A stretch of DNA of 64,000 nucleotides from Micromonospora rubida (GTDB lineage Bacteria > Actinomycetota > Actinomycetes > Mycobacteriales > Micromonosporaceae). The DNA is taken from the NCBI RefSeq assembly GCF_009908295.1, contig NZ_JAAALO010000004.1, positions 186,001-250,000 on the forward strand. The letters are read 5' to 3'. This document shows, piece by piece, positions 48,835-59,285 of this stretch (position 1 is the first letter of the stretch; every line of letters begins with the position of its first letter). The notes below the pieces were generated by a model. The model had not been told where the DNA came from and made no database searches. It worked only from the letters and a program-made list of their open reading frames with translations. Position numbers and translations under genes: made by a program.

Positions 48835-49968
48835 ATGAAGTTCCGAGTGGAGCGCGACGCGCTCGCCGAGGCCGTGGCGTGGACCGCGAAGAGCCTGCCC
48901 AGCAGGCCTTCCGTGCCGGTGCTGGCCGGCGTGATGCTGAGGGTGACCGACGGCAACCTGCAGGTCTCCGGTTTCGACTACGAGGTCTCCAGCCAGGTGA
49001 CCGTCGAGGTGCACGGCGACGCCGACGGTGCCGCGCTGGTCTCCGGGCGGCTGCTGGCCGAGATCACCAAGGCGCTTCCGGCCAAGCCGGTCGACATCGC
49101 CGCGGTCGGCGCGCATCTGGAGCTGGTCTGCGGCAGTGCCCGGTTTACCCTGCCCACCATGCCGGTGGAGGACTACCCCGCCCTGCCGGAGATGCCGGAG
49201 AGCGCCGGCACCGTCGACGCCGCAGCGTTCGCCGCAGCCGTCGCCCAGGTCGCCGTGGCCGCCGGCCGGGACGAGACCCTGCCGATGATGACCGGCGTCC
49301 GGATCGAGCTCTCCGGTGGCAACCTGGCCATGCTCGCCACCGACCGGTACCGTCTCGCCCTGCGCGAGATGGAGTGGAACCCGGACGACCCCGAGGTGAG
49401 CATCAACGCCCTCGTGCCGGCCCGGACCCTGCACGACACCGCCAAGGCCCTCGGCCCGCTCGGCGGCCAGGTGACCATGGCGCTCTCCCAGGGCGCAGCC
49501 GGCGAGGGCATGATCGGTTTCTCCGGCGGCACCCGACGCACCACCAGCCGGCTGCTCGACGGCGCGAACTACCCGCCGGTCCGCTCGCTGTTCCCGAGCA
49601 GCCACAACGCCGAGGCCAGGGTGGCGGTGAGCACCCTGATCGAGGTCGTGAAGCGGGTCGCCCTGGTCGCCGAGCGCACCACCCCGGTGCTGCTCAGCTT
49701 CAGCTCCGACGGGCTCGTCGTCGAGGCCGGCGGCACCGAGGAGGCCCGGGCCAGCGAGGCCATGGACGCCACCTTCACCGGTGAGGCGCTGACCATCGGC
49801 TTCAACCCGCAGTACCTGATCGACGGCCTGAACAACCTGGGCGCCCAGTTCGCGCTGCTCACGTTCGTCGACGCGTTCAAGCCGGCGGTGATTTCCCCCG
49901 CAGGCGAGGACGGTGAGGTCGTCTCGGGATACCGGTACCTGATCATGCCGATCCGCGTCTCCCGCTGA
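48835..49968 (+). CDS. dnaN: DNA polymerase III beta subunit (sliding clamp)
   Basis: 377 residues, MKFRVERDALAEAVAWTAKSLPSRPSVPVLAGVML. Three similar clamp domains follow in order, with FDYEVSSQVTVEV, LATDRYRLALREMEW and the final RYLIMPIRVSR. The clamp ring tethers the replicative polymerase. ATG 48835 follows GGAGG. The frame is open further upstream but that lies in the oriC flank. Next gene is gnd, 41 bp on. Confidence 0.98.
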   Translation: MKFRVERDALAEAVAWTAKSLPSRPSVPVLAGVMLRVTDGNLQVSGFDYEVSSQVTVEVHGDADGAALVSGRLLAEITKALPAKPVDIAAVGAHLELVCGSARFTLPTMPVEDYPALPEMPESAGTVDAAAFAAAVAQVAVAAGRDETLPMMTGVRIELSGGNLAMLATDRYRLALREMEWNPDDPEVSINALVPARTLHDTAKALGPLGGQVTMALSQGAAGEGMIGFSGGTRRTTSRLLDGANYPPVRSLFPSSHNAEARVAVSTLIEVVKRVALVAERTTPVLLSFSSDGLVVEAGGTEEARASEAMDATFTGEALTIGFNPQYLIDGLNNLGAQFALLTFVDAFKPAVISPAGEDGEVVSGYRYLIMPIRVSR

Positions 49969-50009
49969 TCGCACATTCCTTGATCCAGACGCAGCGGAGG
50001 TAGAAACAG

Positions 50010-50882
50010 ATGCAGCTCGGCCTGGTAGGACTCGGCCGGATGGGCGGCAACATGCGTGAGCGGTTGCGCGCTGCCGGGCACGAGGTGGTCGGCTACGACC
50101 GCAACGCGGAGCTGAGCGACGCCGCGAGCCTGGCCGAGCTGGTCGACAAGCTCGACGCGCCCCGCGCCGTCTGGGTGATGGTCCCGGCCGGCGTCACCGA
50201 CACGACCATCGACGACCTCGCCGGCGTGCTCGGTGCGGGCGACATCATCATCGACGGCGGCAACTCCCGGTTCAGCGACGACGCGCCCCGCGCCGAGCGT
50301 CTCGCCGAGCAGGGCATCGGCTACCTCGACGTCGGCGTCTCCGGCGGCGTCTGGGGCAAGCAGAACGGGTACGGCCTGATGGTCGGCGGCGCGCAGGAGC
50401 ACGTCGACCGCCTGCTGCCGATCTTCGAGGCGCTCAAGCCGGCCGGGGAGTTCGGCTTCGTGCACGCCGGCCCGGTCGGTGCCGGCCACTACGCCAAGAT
50501 GGTGCACAACGGCATCGAGTACGGCCTGATGCACGCCTACGCCGAGGGCTACGAGCTGCTCGCCAAGTCGGAGATCGTGACCAACGTGCCGGGCGTTTTC
50601 AAGTCCTGGCGCGAGGGCACCGTCGTCCGTTCCTGGCTGCTCGACCTGCTCGACCGGGCCCTCGACGAGGACCCGGAGCTGGCCGAGCTGAGCGGCTACA
50701 CCGAGGACACGGGCGAGGGTCGGTGGACGGTCGACGAGGCAGTCCGGCTGGCCGTGCCGCTGAACGTCATCACCGCGTCGCTGTTCGCCCGGTTCGCCTC
50801 CCGGCAGGACGACTCGCCCGCGATGAAGGCCGTCGCCGCGCTGCGCCAGCAGTTCGGCGGCCACGCCGTCCACAAGCGCTGA
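50010..50882 (+). CDS. gnd: 6-phosphogluconate dehydrogenase, short form
   Basis: 290 residues; oxidises 6-phosphogluconate to ribulose 5-phosphate and CO2. The Rossmann start is MQLGLVGLGRMGGNMRERL. Substrate motifs DGGNSRFSDD, DVGVSGGVWGKQNGYGLMVGG and YAKMVHNGIEYGLMHAYAEG (catalytic Lys) are present. The 300-residue short class differs from the 470-residue enzyme and often prefers NAD, though cofactor choice cannot be settled here. Its place between dnaN and recF is conserved in actinobacteria. Confidence 0.95.
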   Translation: MQLGLVGLGRMGGNMRERLRAAGHEVVGYDRNAELSDAASLAELVDKLDAPRAVWVMVPAGVTDTTIDDLAGVLGAGDIIIDGGNSRFSDDAPRAERLAEQGIGYLDVGVSGGVWGKQNGYGLMVGGAQEHVDRLLPIFEALKPAGEFGFVHAGPVGAGHYAKMVHNGIEYGLMHAYAEGYELLAKSEIVTNVPGVFKSWREGTVVRSWLLDLLDRALDEDPELAELSGYTEDTGEGRWTVDEAVRLAVPLNVITASLFARFASRQDDSPAMKAVAALRQQFGGHAVHKR

Positions 50883-50898
50883 GCGGTATCCACAACCT

Positions 50899-52032
50899 GT
50901 GTACGTCCGCCGGCTCGAACTGGTCGACTTCCGCTCGTACGAGCGGGTCGGCGTCGATCTGGAGCCGGGGCCGAACGTCCTGACCGGCGCCAACGGCGTC
51001 GGCAAGACCAACCTGGCCGAGGCGCTGGGCTACGTGGCGACCCTGGACTCGCACCGGGTCGCCACGGACGCCCCCCTGGTCCGGATGGGGGCCTCCTCCG
51101 CGGTGATCCGGTGCGCTGTGGTGCACGACGGGCGTGAGCTGCTGATCGAGCTGGAGATCGTCCCGGGCAAGGCCAACCGGGCCCGGTTGGGGCGCTCGCC
51201 GGCCCGGCGGGCCCGCGACGTCCTCGGCGCGCTGCGGCTGGTGCTGTTCGCTCCGGAGGACCTGGAACTCGTCCGCGGTGACCCGGCCGAGCGCCGCCGC
51301 TACCTCGATGACCTGTTGGTCAGCCGCCAGCCCCGGTACGCCGGGGTGCGCGCCGACTACGAGCGGGTGGTCAAGCAGCGCAACGCCCTGTTGCGTACCG
51401 CTTACCTGGCCCGCAAGACCGGCGGGTCGCGGGGCGGGGACCTGTCCACCCTCGCGGTCTGGGACACCCACCTGGCCCGGCACGGTGCCGAGCTGCTCGC
51501 CGGCCGGCTGGAGCTGGTCGCCGCGCTCGGCCCGCATGTCACCAAGGCGTACGACACGGTGGCGGCGGGCCGGGGCGCGGCCGGTGTCGCGTATCGGCCG
51601 TCGGTGGAGCTGACCGACCCGGCGCCGGACCGGGCGGCGCTGGTCGAGGCGTTGACGGCGGCGCTGGCCGAGTCCCGGTCGGCGGAGGTCGAGCGGGGCA
51701 CCACCCTGGTCGGCCCGCATCGCGACGACCTGGTGCTCAACCTCGGCCCGCTGCCCGCGAAGGGGTACGCCAGCCACGGCGAGTCCTGGTCGTTCGCGCT
51801 GGCGCTGCGGCTGGCCGGGTACGACCTGCTCCGTTCCGACGGCATCGAGCCGGTGCTGGTGCTCGACGACGTCTTCGCCGAGCTGGACGCGGGTCGCCGG
51901 GAGCGGCTGGCGGAGCTGGTCGGCGGGGCCAGCCAGGTGCTGGTGACCTGCGCCGTGGACGACGACGTGCCGACCGGCCTCCGGGGCGCCCGGTATCAGG
52001 TCGGCGAGGGGAATGTGCGTCGTGTCGGCTGA
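50899..52032 (+). CDS. recF: DNA replication and repair protein RecF
   Basis: 377 residues. Start MYVRRLELVDFRSYERVGVDLEPGPNVLTGANGVGKTNLAEAL includes the SMC-like Walker A. Signature and Walker B are in TLVGPHRDDL and VLVLDDVFAELDAGRRERL. RecF binds ds-ss junctions and loads RecA through RecOR. GTG start 16 bp after gnd; a DnaA-box-like TATCCACA lies in that gap at 50887-50894. The dciA gene begins within its last codons. Confidence 0.97.
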   Translation: MYVRRLELVDFRSYERVGVDLEPGPNVLTGANGVGKTNLAEALGYVATLDSHRVATDAPLVRMGASSAVIRCAVVHDGRELLIELEIVPGKANRARLGRSPARRARDVLGALRLVLFAPEDLELVRGDPAERRRYLDDLLVSRQPRYAGVRADYERVVKQRNALLRTAYLARKTGGSRGGDLSTLAVWDTHLARHGAELLAGRLELVAALGPHVTKAYDTVAAGRGAAGVAYRPSVELTDPAPDRAALVEALTAALAESRSAEVERGTTLVGPHRDDLVLNLGPLPAKGYASHGESWSFALALRLAGYDLLRSDGIEPVLVLDDVFAELDAGRRERLAELVGGASQVLVTCAVDDDVPTGLRGARYQVGEGNVRRVG

Positions 52033-52798
52033 GCGGGAACTACCACCGGCCCGCCTCGGGCCGTCGGGCGCGGGACGTACCCCGACCGGCGCGGCGGCCG
52101 GGCGTGACGCGGCCGCGCGTGAGGGTGCCGCGCGTGAGGGTGCGCCGCGCCGGGCCGGGCGGCGCGACGGTGGCCAGCCGGCACCGCCGGCCGACGGTGC
52201 CGGGCGGCCCGACGGCTCGGCGGCCGCCGGCGCCAGCGGTGGCGCCAGCGGTGGCGGTGGCGGTGGCGGTGGTAAAGACGTACCCGACGGGGGTGGGTCG
52301 GGGCCGGAGCTGGCCCGGGCGGTGCTGGACGCCGCGAAGGCCCGCCGCGACTCGGCGGCCCGGACCCGTCGGCGCAGCGTGGTGTCCGGCGACGGCGAGG
52401 GCGGTCGGCGGCTGCGCGGCTACTCGGGGCCGGGGCCGGATCCGCGCGACCCGCAGCCGCTGGGCGCGGTGCTCAACCGGCTGGTCAAGTCGCGCGGCTG
52501 GGAGCAGCCGGCCGCCGAGGCGACGGTCTTCGGCGCGTGGGAACGAGTGGTCGGCTCCGAGGTGGCCCAGAACAGCCGCCCGGTGAAGCTGGAGAACGGC
52601 GAGCTGACCGTGGAGGCCCGGTCCACCGCGTGGGCGACCCAACTGCGGCTGCTCGCCGGTTCCCTGCTGAAGAAGATCGCCAGCGAGGTGGGCCACAACG
52701 TGGTGCGCAGGCTGCACATTCACGGCCCGGCTGCGCCGTCCTGGTCGCGTGGGCCGCGCAGGGTCCGGGGACGGGGCCCCCGCGACACCTACGGCTGA
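52022..52798 (+). CDS. dciA: DciA-like (DUF721) replication protein
   Basis: 258 residues. The DUF721 core is at about 140-230: LGAVLNRLVKSRGWEQPAAEATVFGAWERVVG, AQNSRPVKLENGELTVEARSTAWATQLRLLAGSLLKKI. DciA is the ancestral loader or partner of DnaB in bacteria lacking DnaC, and dnaB lies at 0.6-3.4 kb. The first 100 residues are Ala/Gly-rich low complexity with a run of nine glycines. I use GTG 52022, which overlaps the recF stop by 11 nt and has GAGGGGA at a good distance; an ATG at 52013 is too close to it. Confidence 0.9.
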   Translation: MSAERELPPARLGPSGAGRTPTGAAAGRDAAAREGAAREGAPRRAGRRDGGQPAPPADGAGRPDGSAAAGASGGASGGGGGGGGKDVPDGGGSGPELARAVLDAAKARRDSAARTRRRSVVSGDGEGGRRLRGYSGPGPDPRDPQPLGAVLNRLVKSRGWEQPAAEATVFGAWERVVGSEVAQNSRPVKLENGELTVEARSTAWATQLRLLAGSLLKKIASEVGHNVVRRLHIHGPAAPSWSRGPRRVRGRGPRDTYG

Positions 52799-52801
52799 CG
52801 G

Positions 52802-53029
52802 TCAGTGGCCGGGGCGCTGGGCCTCTCGCTCGGCGCGCTTGCGCTCCCGCTGCTCACGGCTCCACTGCTTACGCCTCTCCAGGTCCTGCTTCCACGCCTC
52901 CCGGGCATGACGCGAGCCGCCCTGCACCGCCCCCTGCACCTGGGAAGGGCCGGCGAGGTTGCGGAACACCCAGCCCATGAGGCGGCCGCCCCCGCCCGAG
53001 GAGTCGCCCACCTGCTTGTCGTCGCTCAT
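52802..53029 (-). CDS. Small basic hypothetical protein (75 aa)
   Basis: Reads MSDDKQVGDSSGGGGRLMGWVFRNLAGPSQVQGAVQGG then a Lys/Arg/Glu-rich helix EAWKQDLERRKQWSREQRERKRAEREAQ. No known domain. Codon pattern and a clean ATG support it as a gene. It is convergent with dciA with only 3 bp between stops, and divergent from the OhrR-like regulator, so the palindrome at 53068 lies in its upstream region too. Confidence 0.7.
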   Translation of the reverse strand: MSDDKQVGDSSGGGGRLMGWVFRNLAGPSQVQGAVQGGSRHAREAWKQDLERRKQWSREQRERKRAEREAQRPGH

Positions 53030-53067
53030 CCGCCTGGCCTCTCCCGCACCGCGCCCGAAAATACTTC

Positions 53068-53088
53068 GTGTACCAATTATTGGTACAC
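53068..53088. promoter_or_regulatory. Palindromic operator for the OhrR/MarR-type regulator
   Basis: 9-bp perfect arms (53068-53076 and 53080-53088) around TTA. The inner sequence ACCAATTATTGGT resembles OhrR boxes (TACAATT-AATTGTA). It is 43 bp before the regulator GTG and 38 bp before the divergent small gene. Confidence 0.8.
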
Positions 53089-53131
53089 CAATCGTTGCTA
53101 GGATCGCAACGGCGACGACGAGGAGGCCCAG

Positions 53132-53614
53132 GTGTCCGACCAGCTTGAGGGCGACCCCCTGGCCCTGGAGGAGCAGGTGTGCTTCGCGCTGTCCGTGGCG
53201 GCGCGGGGCGTGGTCGCCGTCTATCGCCCGCTGCTGGAGCCGATGGGGCTGACCCATCCGCAGTACCTGGTCATGCTCGCGCTGTGGCAGCACGCGCCGC
53301 TTTCCGTACGGGAGCTCAGCCGCCTGTTGCAACTCGACCCGGGGACGCTGTCGCCGCTGCTGAAGCGCCTGGAAGCCAACGGGTACGTCCGGCGGGAGCG
53401 CGACCCCGCCGACGAGCGCAGCCTGGCCGTGACGCTCACCGCCGGCGGCCAGGCGCTGCGTGCCCGAGCCGAGGAGATCCCGCCGGCGATCGTGCGGCGG
53501 CTCGGGATGCCGATCGAGGAACTGCGGGACCTGCACGCCGTCCTGACCCGGGTGATCGCGGCGACGAACCGGGCCGGCGCGGGCGGTGCGAACCCCGGTC
53601 AGGCGTCGGCGTAG
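53132..53614 (+). CDS. MarR-family regulator, OhrR-like
   Basis: 160 residues. Opens EEQVCFALSVAARGVVAVYRPLLEPMGLTHPQYLVMLALW, with a cysteine at position 16 equivalent to the peroxide-sensing Cys15 of Bacillus OhrR. The winged helix is PLSVRELSRLLQLDPGTLSPLLKRLEANGYVRRERDPADERSLAV. No second cysteine is seen, so it would be a 1-Cys sensor of organic hydroperoxides. No ohr peroxidase gene is adjacent. The start is GTG; its last 16 bp overlap the convergent gene. Confidence 0.88.
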   Translation: MSDQLEGDPLALEEQVCFALSVAARGVVAVYRPLLEPMGLTHPQYLVMLALWQHAPLSVRELSRLLQLDPGTLSPLLKRLEANGYVRRERDPADERSLAVTLTAGGQALRARAEEIPPAIVRRLGMPIEELRDLHAVLTRVIAATNRAGAGGANPGQASA

Positions 53615-54153
53615 ACCGCGAAGCCGCGGTCGGCGCAGCGGCGGTAGAAGGCCGCCAGCACGCCCAGCTCGGCGCAGGTGAAGTCCCACTGCGGCGGGTC
53701 GCCGTTGTCGTCGCGCAGCGCGTCCAGCCGGCTGCCCAGCCAGCGCAGCTGCTGTTCGGCGAGGCGGCCGTCGCCGAGCAGGCCGCGCAGCACGGTGCTC
53801 ACCGAGTCGAAGTCGACCGTCTCCCCGTGCGGGCGGTGCCCGGCCACGAAGCGTTCGACCCCGCCGGCGACCCAGGCGCAGCCGTCCGGGTCGATCACCG
53901 GGTCCTCGTCCTCGGCGGCGGCGTCCGTGGCGTAGAGCACATTTTCCAGCCCGAGCAGGAGGTCGACCAGCTCGGTGTACACGGTGGCCCGGACGGTCCC
54001 GGTCTTGGCGATGTGTTCCGCGAGGGCCGCCGTCGGCGCGGAGATCCGCGGTAGGTCGACGATCTCGCCGAAATCAACGAACTCGGCCGGTGCGACCGGG
54101 TCGTAGAAGCGGCCGGTCCGCGGCCAGTGCACCGCGACGTTGTCCAGCCCCAT
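53599..54153 (-). CDS. Hypothetical protein (184 aa)
   Basis: I do not recognise this family. Reads MGLDNVAVHWPRTGRFYDPVAPAEF and contains EHIAKTGTVRATVYTELVDLLLGLENVLY, then DFDSVSTVLRGLLGDGRLAEQQLRWLGSRLDALRDDNG and CAELGVLAAFYRRCADRGFAVYADA. It is acidic, has no membrane segment and looks like a helical cytoplasmic protein. It overlaps the OhrR-like gene tail to tail by 16 bp. The regular amino-acid composition favours a real gene. Confidence 0.75.
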   Translation of the reverse strand: MGLDNVAVHWPRTGRFYDPVAPAEFVDFGEIVDLPRISAPTAALAEHIAKTGTVRATVYTELVDLLLGLENVLYATDAAAEDEDPVIDPDGCAWVAGGVERFVAGHRPHGETVDFDSVSTVLRGLLGDGRLAEQQLRWLGSRLDALRDDNGDPPQWDFTCAELGVLAAFYRRCADRGFAVYADA

Positions 54154-54683
54154 CTGGTGTCACCCCTTGAGAGCACGTGTCGGATCGTTCGGGTCGATCG
54201 TCCGGTTCCGACCGGAAAAGATCAAGACCAGCCACGCTGGGCGACGCAAACGTACGCCCGTCGTGGGCCCCGCCGCGACCCCGGCCCCTGAACGTCCCGG
54301 GCCCGATCGGCGGCGGCGTCGCCCGCCGATCCGAGCTTGGCGTGTAGGGGGAGTCGCGGGTGGCGCGGTTCGGCCGGCTACGGAGGTCTCAGCCGCCGCG
54401 AAAGGGGTGCCGAGTGGCGGTTCTGTCGTCCGCGCACAGTAAGATTGAGGCGAGACGAAGACCCGACACGGAGCAACGGACACGGGCCCACCCAAAGGTC
54501 CGAGATCATTGTCCCACGTCGGGTTGAGCCGATCGCGATCCGCGGGCAACCGCGGCGACCGGCGTTCCGGCCCGTACCCCGGTTTCCACCGGTCTCGGTC
54601 CGCGCGCCGACGTCGCGTCCTGTCCGCCGAACCCGCGTCCGACGCGCCGCTTGCGGCTCGGGGGCGCGAGAAAGTGGCCGAGG
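54154..54683. promoter_or_regulatory. gyrB upstream region
   Basis: 530 bp without a gene I can support. It must contain the gyrB promoter; TAAGAT at 54441-54446 could be a -10 element on the + strand. No DnaA box matching the consensus was seen here. Confidence 0.35.
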
Positions 54684-56630
<1,947 letters not shown>

Positions 56631-56675
56631 CGGACCGGTCGGGCCGCCCCGGTCGTCCACCGAGCGGCCCGCCGA

Positions 56676-56725
56676 TCCACAGGGTTATCCACAGCCTGGC
56701 CGGTTTCCACAGGGTTATCCACAGC
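56676..56725. repeat. Direct repeat with two perfect DnaA boxes between gyrB and gyrA
   Basis: A 20-bp sequence (TCCACAGGGTTATCCACAGC) occurs at 56676-56695 and 56706-56725, exactly 30 bp apart. Each copy contains TTATCCACA (56685-56693, 56715-56723) and a partial TCCACA. The repeats end 34 bp before the gyrA GTG. Confidence 0.85.
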
Positions 56726-56759
56726 ACGAAACCGACTCTGATTCTGATAAGGGTTAACA

Positions 56760-59282
56760 GTGACCGATACCCCCGAGTCCACCCCGAGCGAGCCCGAGGT
56801 CCCCGAGACCGCTGCCGCCGCAGTCGTGGCGCATGACCGCATCGAGCCGGTCGGGCTCGAGGTGGAGATGCAGCGCTCCTACCTCGACTACGCGATGAGC
56901 GTCATCGTCGGGCGGGCGCTGCCGGACGTCCGGGACGGGCTCAAGCCGGTCCACCGCAAGATCCTCTACGCCATGTTCGACTCCGGCTACCGGCCGGACC
57001 GTGGCTACGTCAAGTGCTCCCGGGTCGTCGGCGACGTGATGGGTCAGTTCCACCCGCACGGCGACTCGGCCATCTACGACGCGCTGGTCCGGATGGCGCA
57101 GCCCTGGTCGCTGCGGTACCCGCTGGTCGACGGCAACGGCAACTTCGGCTCGCCCGGTAACGATCCGGCTGCGGCGATGCGCTACACCGAGTGCAAGCTC
57201 GACCCGCTGGCGATGGAGATGCTGCGGGACATCGACGAGGACACCGTCGACCTCCAGGACAACTACGACGGCCGGGCCAAGGAGCCCACCATCCTGCCGT
57301 CGCGGATCCCGAACCTGTTGATCAACGGCTCCGAGGGCATCGCGGTCGGCATGGCCACCAAGATCCCGCCGCACAACCTGCGCGAGATCGGCGCGGCCGT
57401 GCAGTGGTGCCTGGAGAACCCGGAGGTCGACGAGGCGACCACCCTCGACGCGCTCATCGAGATCGTCAAGGGTCCGGACTTCCCCACCTACGGCCTGATC
57501 GTCGGCACCCAGGCCATCCAGGACGCGTACCGGACGGGCCGTGGGTCGATCCGGATGCGGGCCGTGGTGGAGGTCGAGGAGGACAAGCGGGGCCGCCCCT
57601 GCCTGGTGGTCAGCGAGCTGCCCTACCAGGTCAACCCGGACAATCTGGCCGAGCGGATCGCCGAGCTGATCAAGGAGGGCAAGCTCGCCGGCATCGCCGA
57701 CATCCGGGACGAGTCGTCCGGGCGTACGGGCATGCGGATCGTGCTCGTGCTCAAGCGCGACGCGGTCGCCAAGGTGGTGCTCAACAACCTCTACAAGCAC
57801 ACCCAACTCCAGGAGACCTTCGGCGCCAACATGCTGGCGCTGGTCGACGGTGTGCCGCGCACGCTGAACCTGGCCCAGTTCCTGCGGTATTACGTCGCGC
57901 ACCAGATCGAGGTGATCCGGCGGCGGACCGCGTTCCGGCTGCGCAAGGCCGAGGAGCGGGCGCACATCCTGCGTGGTCTGTCCAAGGCGCTGGACGCCCT
58001 CGACGAGGTGATCGCCCTGATCCGGCGCTCGCCCACGGTGGAGGACGCCCGGCAGGGCCTGATCCGGCTGCTGGAGATCGACGAGATCCAGGCCACCGCG
58101 ATCCTGGACATGCAGCTGCGTCGGCTCGCCGCCCTGGAACGGCAGCGGATCCTCGACGACCTGGCCAAGCTCGAGATCGAGATCGCCGACCTCAAGGACA
58201 TCCTGGCCAAGCCGGAGCGGCAGCGGCAGATCGTCTCGGAGGAGCTCGGCGAGATCATCGCGAAGTGGGGCGACGAGCGGCGGACGAAGATCATGCCGTT
58301 CGACGGCGAGGTCTCGATGGAGGACCTCATCGCCCGCGAGGACGTGGTGGTCACCATCACCCGTACCGGATACGCGAAGCGGACCAAGGTCGATCTGTAC
58401 CGCTCGCAGCGGCGCGGCGGCAAGGGCGTCAGCGGGGCCACGCTGCGGCAGGACGACATCGTCAGCCACTTCTTCGTCTGCTCCACACACGACTGGATGC
58501 TGTTCTTCACGAACAAGGGCCGGGTGTACCGGGCCAAGGCGTACGAGCTTCCGGAAGCCAGTAGGGTAGCCAAGGGCCAGCACGTGGCCAATCTGCTCGC
58601 GTTCCAACCGGACGAGCAGATCGCGCAGATCATCGAAATCCCGAATTACCAGGTGGCGCCCTACCTGGTACTGGCCACGAAGAACGGCCTGGTGAAGAAG
58701 ACGCGGCTCGAGGAGTTCGACTCCAACCGTTCCGGCGGAGTCATCGCGATCAACCTGCGCGATGAGGACGAGCTGGTCGGTGCTGCCCTCGTCGCCCCGT
58801 CCGACGACCTGCTGCTGGTCTCCAAGAACGCCCAGGCGATCCGCTTCAACGCCACCGACGAGGCGCTGCGGCCGATGGGCCGGGCTACGTCGGGCGTGAT
58901 CGGCATGCGGTTCACCGACGACGACGTCCTGCTCGCGATGGAGGTCGTCCGCGAGGGGCTGGACGTGCTGGTGGCCACGAACGGGGGATACGCGAAACGT
59001 ACCCCGATCGAGGAATACCCGGTCCAGGGCCGGGGAGGTAAAGGCGTGTTGACTGCGAAGATCACCGAGCGACGCGGTGGTCTGGTCGGCGCTGTGGTGA
59101 TCGACCCGGACGACGAGCTGTTCGCGATCACCAGCAACGGTGGCGTCATCCGGACTCCGGTGAAGCCTGTACGCCGTACGCGTGACCGGAACACAATGGG
59201 GGTCAAGCTGATGGACCTCCCGGACGGCGTGACTATCGTGGCGATTGCTCGCAATGCCGACGAGCCTGACGAACAGGACTAG
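56760..59282 (+). CDS. gyrA: DNA gyrase subunit A
   Basis: 840 residues. Breakage-reunion domain with LPDVRDGLKPVHRKILYAMF, the quinolone region PHGDSAIYDALVRMAQ (Ser and Asp at the two resistance positions, so wild-type like) and catalytic Tyr in AMRYTECKL. C-terminal blades have repeated GYAKRT and the GyrA-box forms QRRGGKGV and QGRGGKGV. Start is GTG with AAGGGTTAACA before it. The DUF3566 gene follows 3 bp after its stop. Confidence 0.98.
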   Translation: MTDTPESTPSEPEVPETAAAAVVAHDRIEPVGLEVEMQRSYLDYAMSVIVGRALPDVRDGLKPVHRKILYAMFDSGYRPDRGYVKCSRVVGDVMGQFHPHGDSAIYDALVRMAQPWSLRYPLVDGNGNFGSPGNDPAAAMRYTECKLDPLAMEMLRDIDEDTVDLQDNYDGRAKEPTILPSRIPNLLINGSEGIAVGMATKIPPHNLREIGAAVQWCLENPEVDEATTLDALIEIVKGPDFPTYGLIVGTQAIQDAYRTGRGSIRMRAVVEVEEDKRGRPCLVVSELPYQVNPDNLAERIAELIKEGKLAGIADIRDESSGRTGMRIVLVLKRDAVAKVVLNNLYKHTQLQETFGANMLALVDGVPRTLNLAQFLRYYVAHQIEVIRRRTAFRLRKAEERAHILRGLSKALDALDEVIALIRRSPTVEDARQGLIRLLEIDEIQATAILDMQLRRLAALERQRILDDLAKLEIEIADLKDILAKPERQRQIVSEELGEIIAKWGDERRTKIMPFDGEVSMEDLIAREDVVVTITRTGYAKRTKVDLYRSQRRGGKGVSGATLRQDDIVSHFFVCSTHDWMLFFTNKGRVYRAKAYELPEASRVAKGQHVANLLAFQPDEQIAQIIEIPNYQVAPYLVLATKNGLVKKTRLEEFDSNRSGGVIAINLRDEDELVGAALVAPSDDLLLVSKNAQAIRFNATDEALRPMGRATSGVIGMRFTDDDVLLAMEVVREGLDVLVATNGGYAKRTPIEEYPVQGRGGKGVLTAKITERRGGLVGAVVIDPDDELFAITSNGGVIRTPVKPVRRTRDRNTMGVKLMDLPDGVTIVAIARNADEPDEQD

Positions 59283-59285
59283 TTG

